Assembly (NCBI GenBank): GCA_900544405.1
Contig: UQVA01000038.1
Span: 1 to 13,362, forward strand
From: an uncultured Eubacteriales bacterium
GTDB taxonomy: Bacteria > Bacillota > Clostridia > Oscillospirales > Oscillospiraceae
Reading direction: 5' to 3'
Length of the DNA stretch: 13,362 bases
Shown here piece by piece: positions 13,246 to 13,362 of this stretch. The first letter of the stretch is position 1. Each line of letters opens with the position of its first letter. Both the position numbers and the translations under genes were made by a program. The notes beneath the pieces are model-generated. The model did no database searches. It worked only from the letters and a program-made list of their open reading frames with translations, and was not told the DNA's origin.

Positions 13246-13362
13246 GTCTCCCTACTAATCAACTGGGAACTTTTCGGGCAAATAACAAATGGGTTTTAAA
13301 AAAATTCTTTAAGTACCCCTCCTACTAATCAATTGGGAAATTTTTTGAGATTTTGGCAAAGT
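13181..13362. repeat. Degenerate 69-70 bp tandem repeat array (continues past window)
   Basis: The core ACTAATCAACTGGGAA occurs at 13185-13200 and 13254-13269, and with one change (ACTAATCAATTGGGAA) at 13324-13339. Units start at 13181, 13251 and 13321. Sequence before the core (a pyrimidine run such as CCCCTCCT or GTCTCCCT) and after it (T-run, AT-rich) is partly conserved, so the whole unit is a diverged tandem repeat rather than repeats with unique spacers. It starts where the ATPase homology ends. No ORF of note lies in 13246-13362. The nature of the array and its full copy number are unknown. Confidence 0.7.

Larger units (their letters stand above)
10256..13362. mobile_element. skin-like sigK-intervening element (partial; continues past window)
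   Basis: The element begins at the AATGA junction inside sigK and extends past the right edge, so its size is unknown but exceeds 3.1 kb. Visible content: the serine recombinase (- strand), a small winged-helix ORF, a broken ATPase gene and the start of a tandem repeat array. Composition is mosaic: the recombinase is GC-rich like the host, while 12330-13362 is clearly AT-rich, which suggests separate origins for the cargo. The recombinase lies beside the C-terminal half of sigK, in the same direction as sigK. Elements of this kind are known in B. subtilis and Clostridioides difficile, where developmental excision restores sigK. Whether this one is excised in sporulating cells is inference. 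Confidence 0.85.

Noticed and set aside
13181..13362. CRISPR array for the 69-70 bp periodic repeats
   Set aside because: The period is in a plausible range, but the well-conserved core is only about 16 bp, flanks and even the core differ between copies, the would-be spacers are themselves similar, and no cas gene is visible. Only three units are seen, so a longer sequence could reopen the question.

Overview
The window looks like chromosomal DNA of a GC-rich, endospore-forming member of the Bacillota, class Clostridia, probably an Oscillospiraceae-type gut bacterium. This rests on the gene set, the strong AGGAGG-type ribosome binding sites, heavy use of G/C at third codon positions and a SigK-type sporulation sigma factor. 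The species cannot be told from the sequence alone.

Left two thirds (about 150-9616, + strand): a compact housekeeping block. A vegetative promoter leads into ktrB-ktrA (K+ uptake channel and its RCK gating subunit). Next come a TrmH/SpoU-family RNA methyltransferase, dprA (ssDNA/RecA loading), topA (topoisomerase I with three zinc ribbons and a histone-H1-like basic tail), trmFO (tRNA U54 methylation), plsX (phospholipid synthesis) and rnc (RNase III). Several genes overlap by a few bases, and a strong intrinsic terminator follows rnc. A good sigma-A-like promoter sits inside the dprA linker and may feed topA and the genes after it.

Middle (about 9617-9891): non-coding. It holds a purine-rich tract and a palindrome-rich dispersed repeat. 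The end of a second copy of that repeat opens the window at 12-47.

Right third (9892-13362): the most interesting part. On the - strand, 9892-10260 encodes only the C-terminal part of a SigK-type sigma factor, starting abruptly at ...NEILMH in region 2.4. Immediately upstream, sharing the bases AATGA, is the 3' end of a large serine recombinase (10256-11965, - strand). This is the architecture of the skin (sigK-intervening) element: sigK is split and would be rebuilt by site-specific excision. The N-terminal half of sigK should lie beyond the right edge of the window, on the - strand. The visible 3.1 kb of the element carries the recombinase with a vegetative-type promoter, a divergent small winged-helix ORF (perhaps a remnant), an AT-rich OLD-like AAA ATPase gene, and the start of a degenerate 69-70 bp tandem repeat array. 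The ATPase gene is broken by a frameshift at a (TA)4 tract and loses its sequence at the point where a Toprim domain would be expected, and the array begins there.
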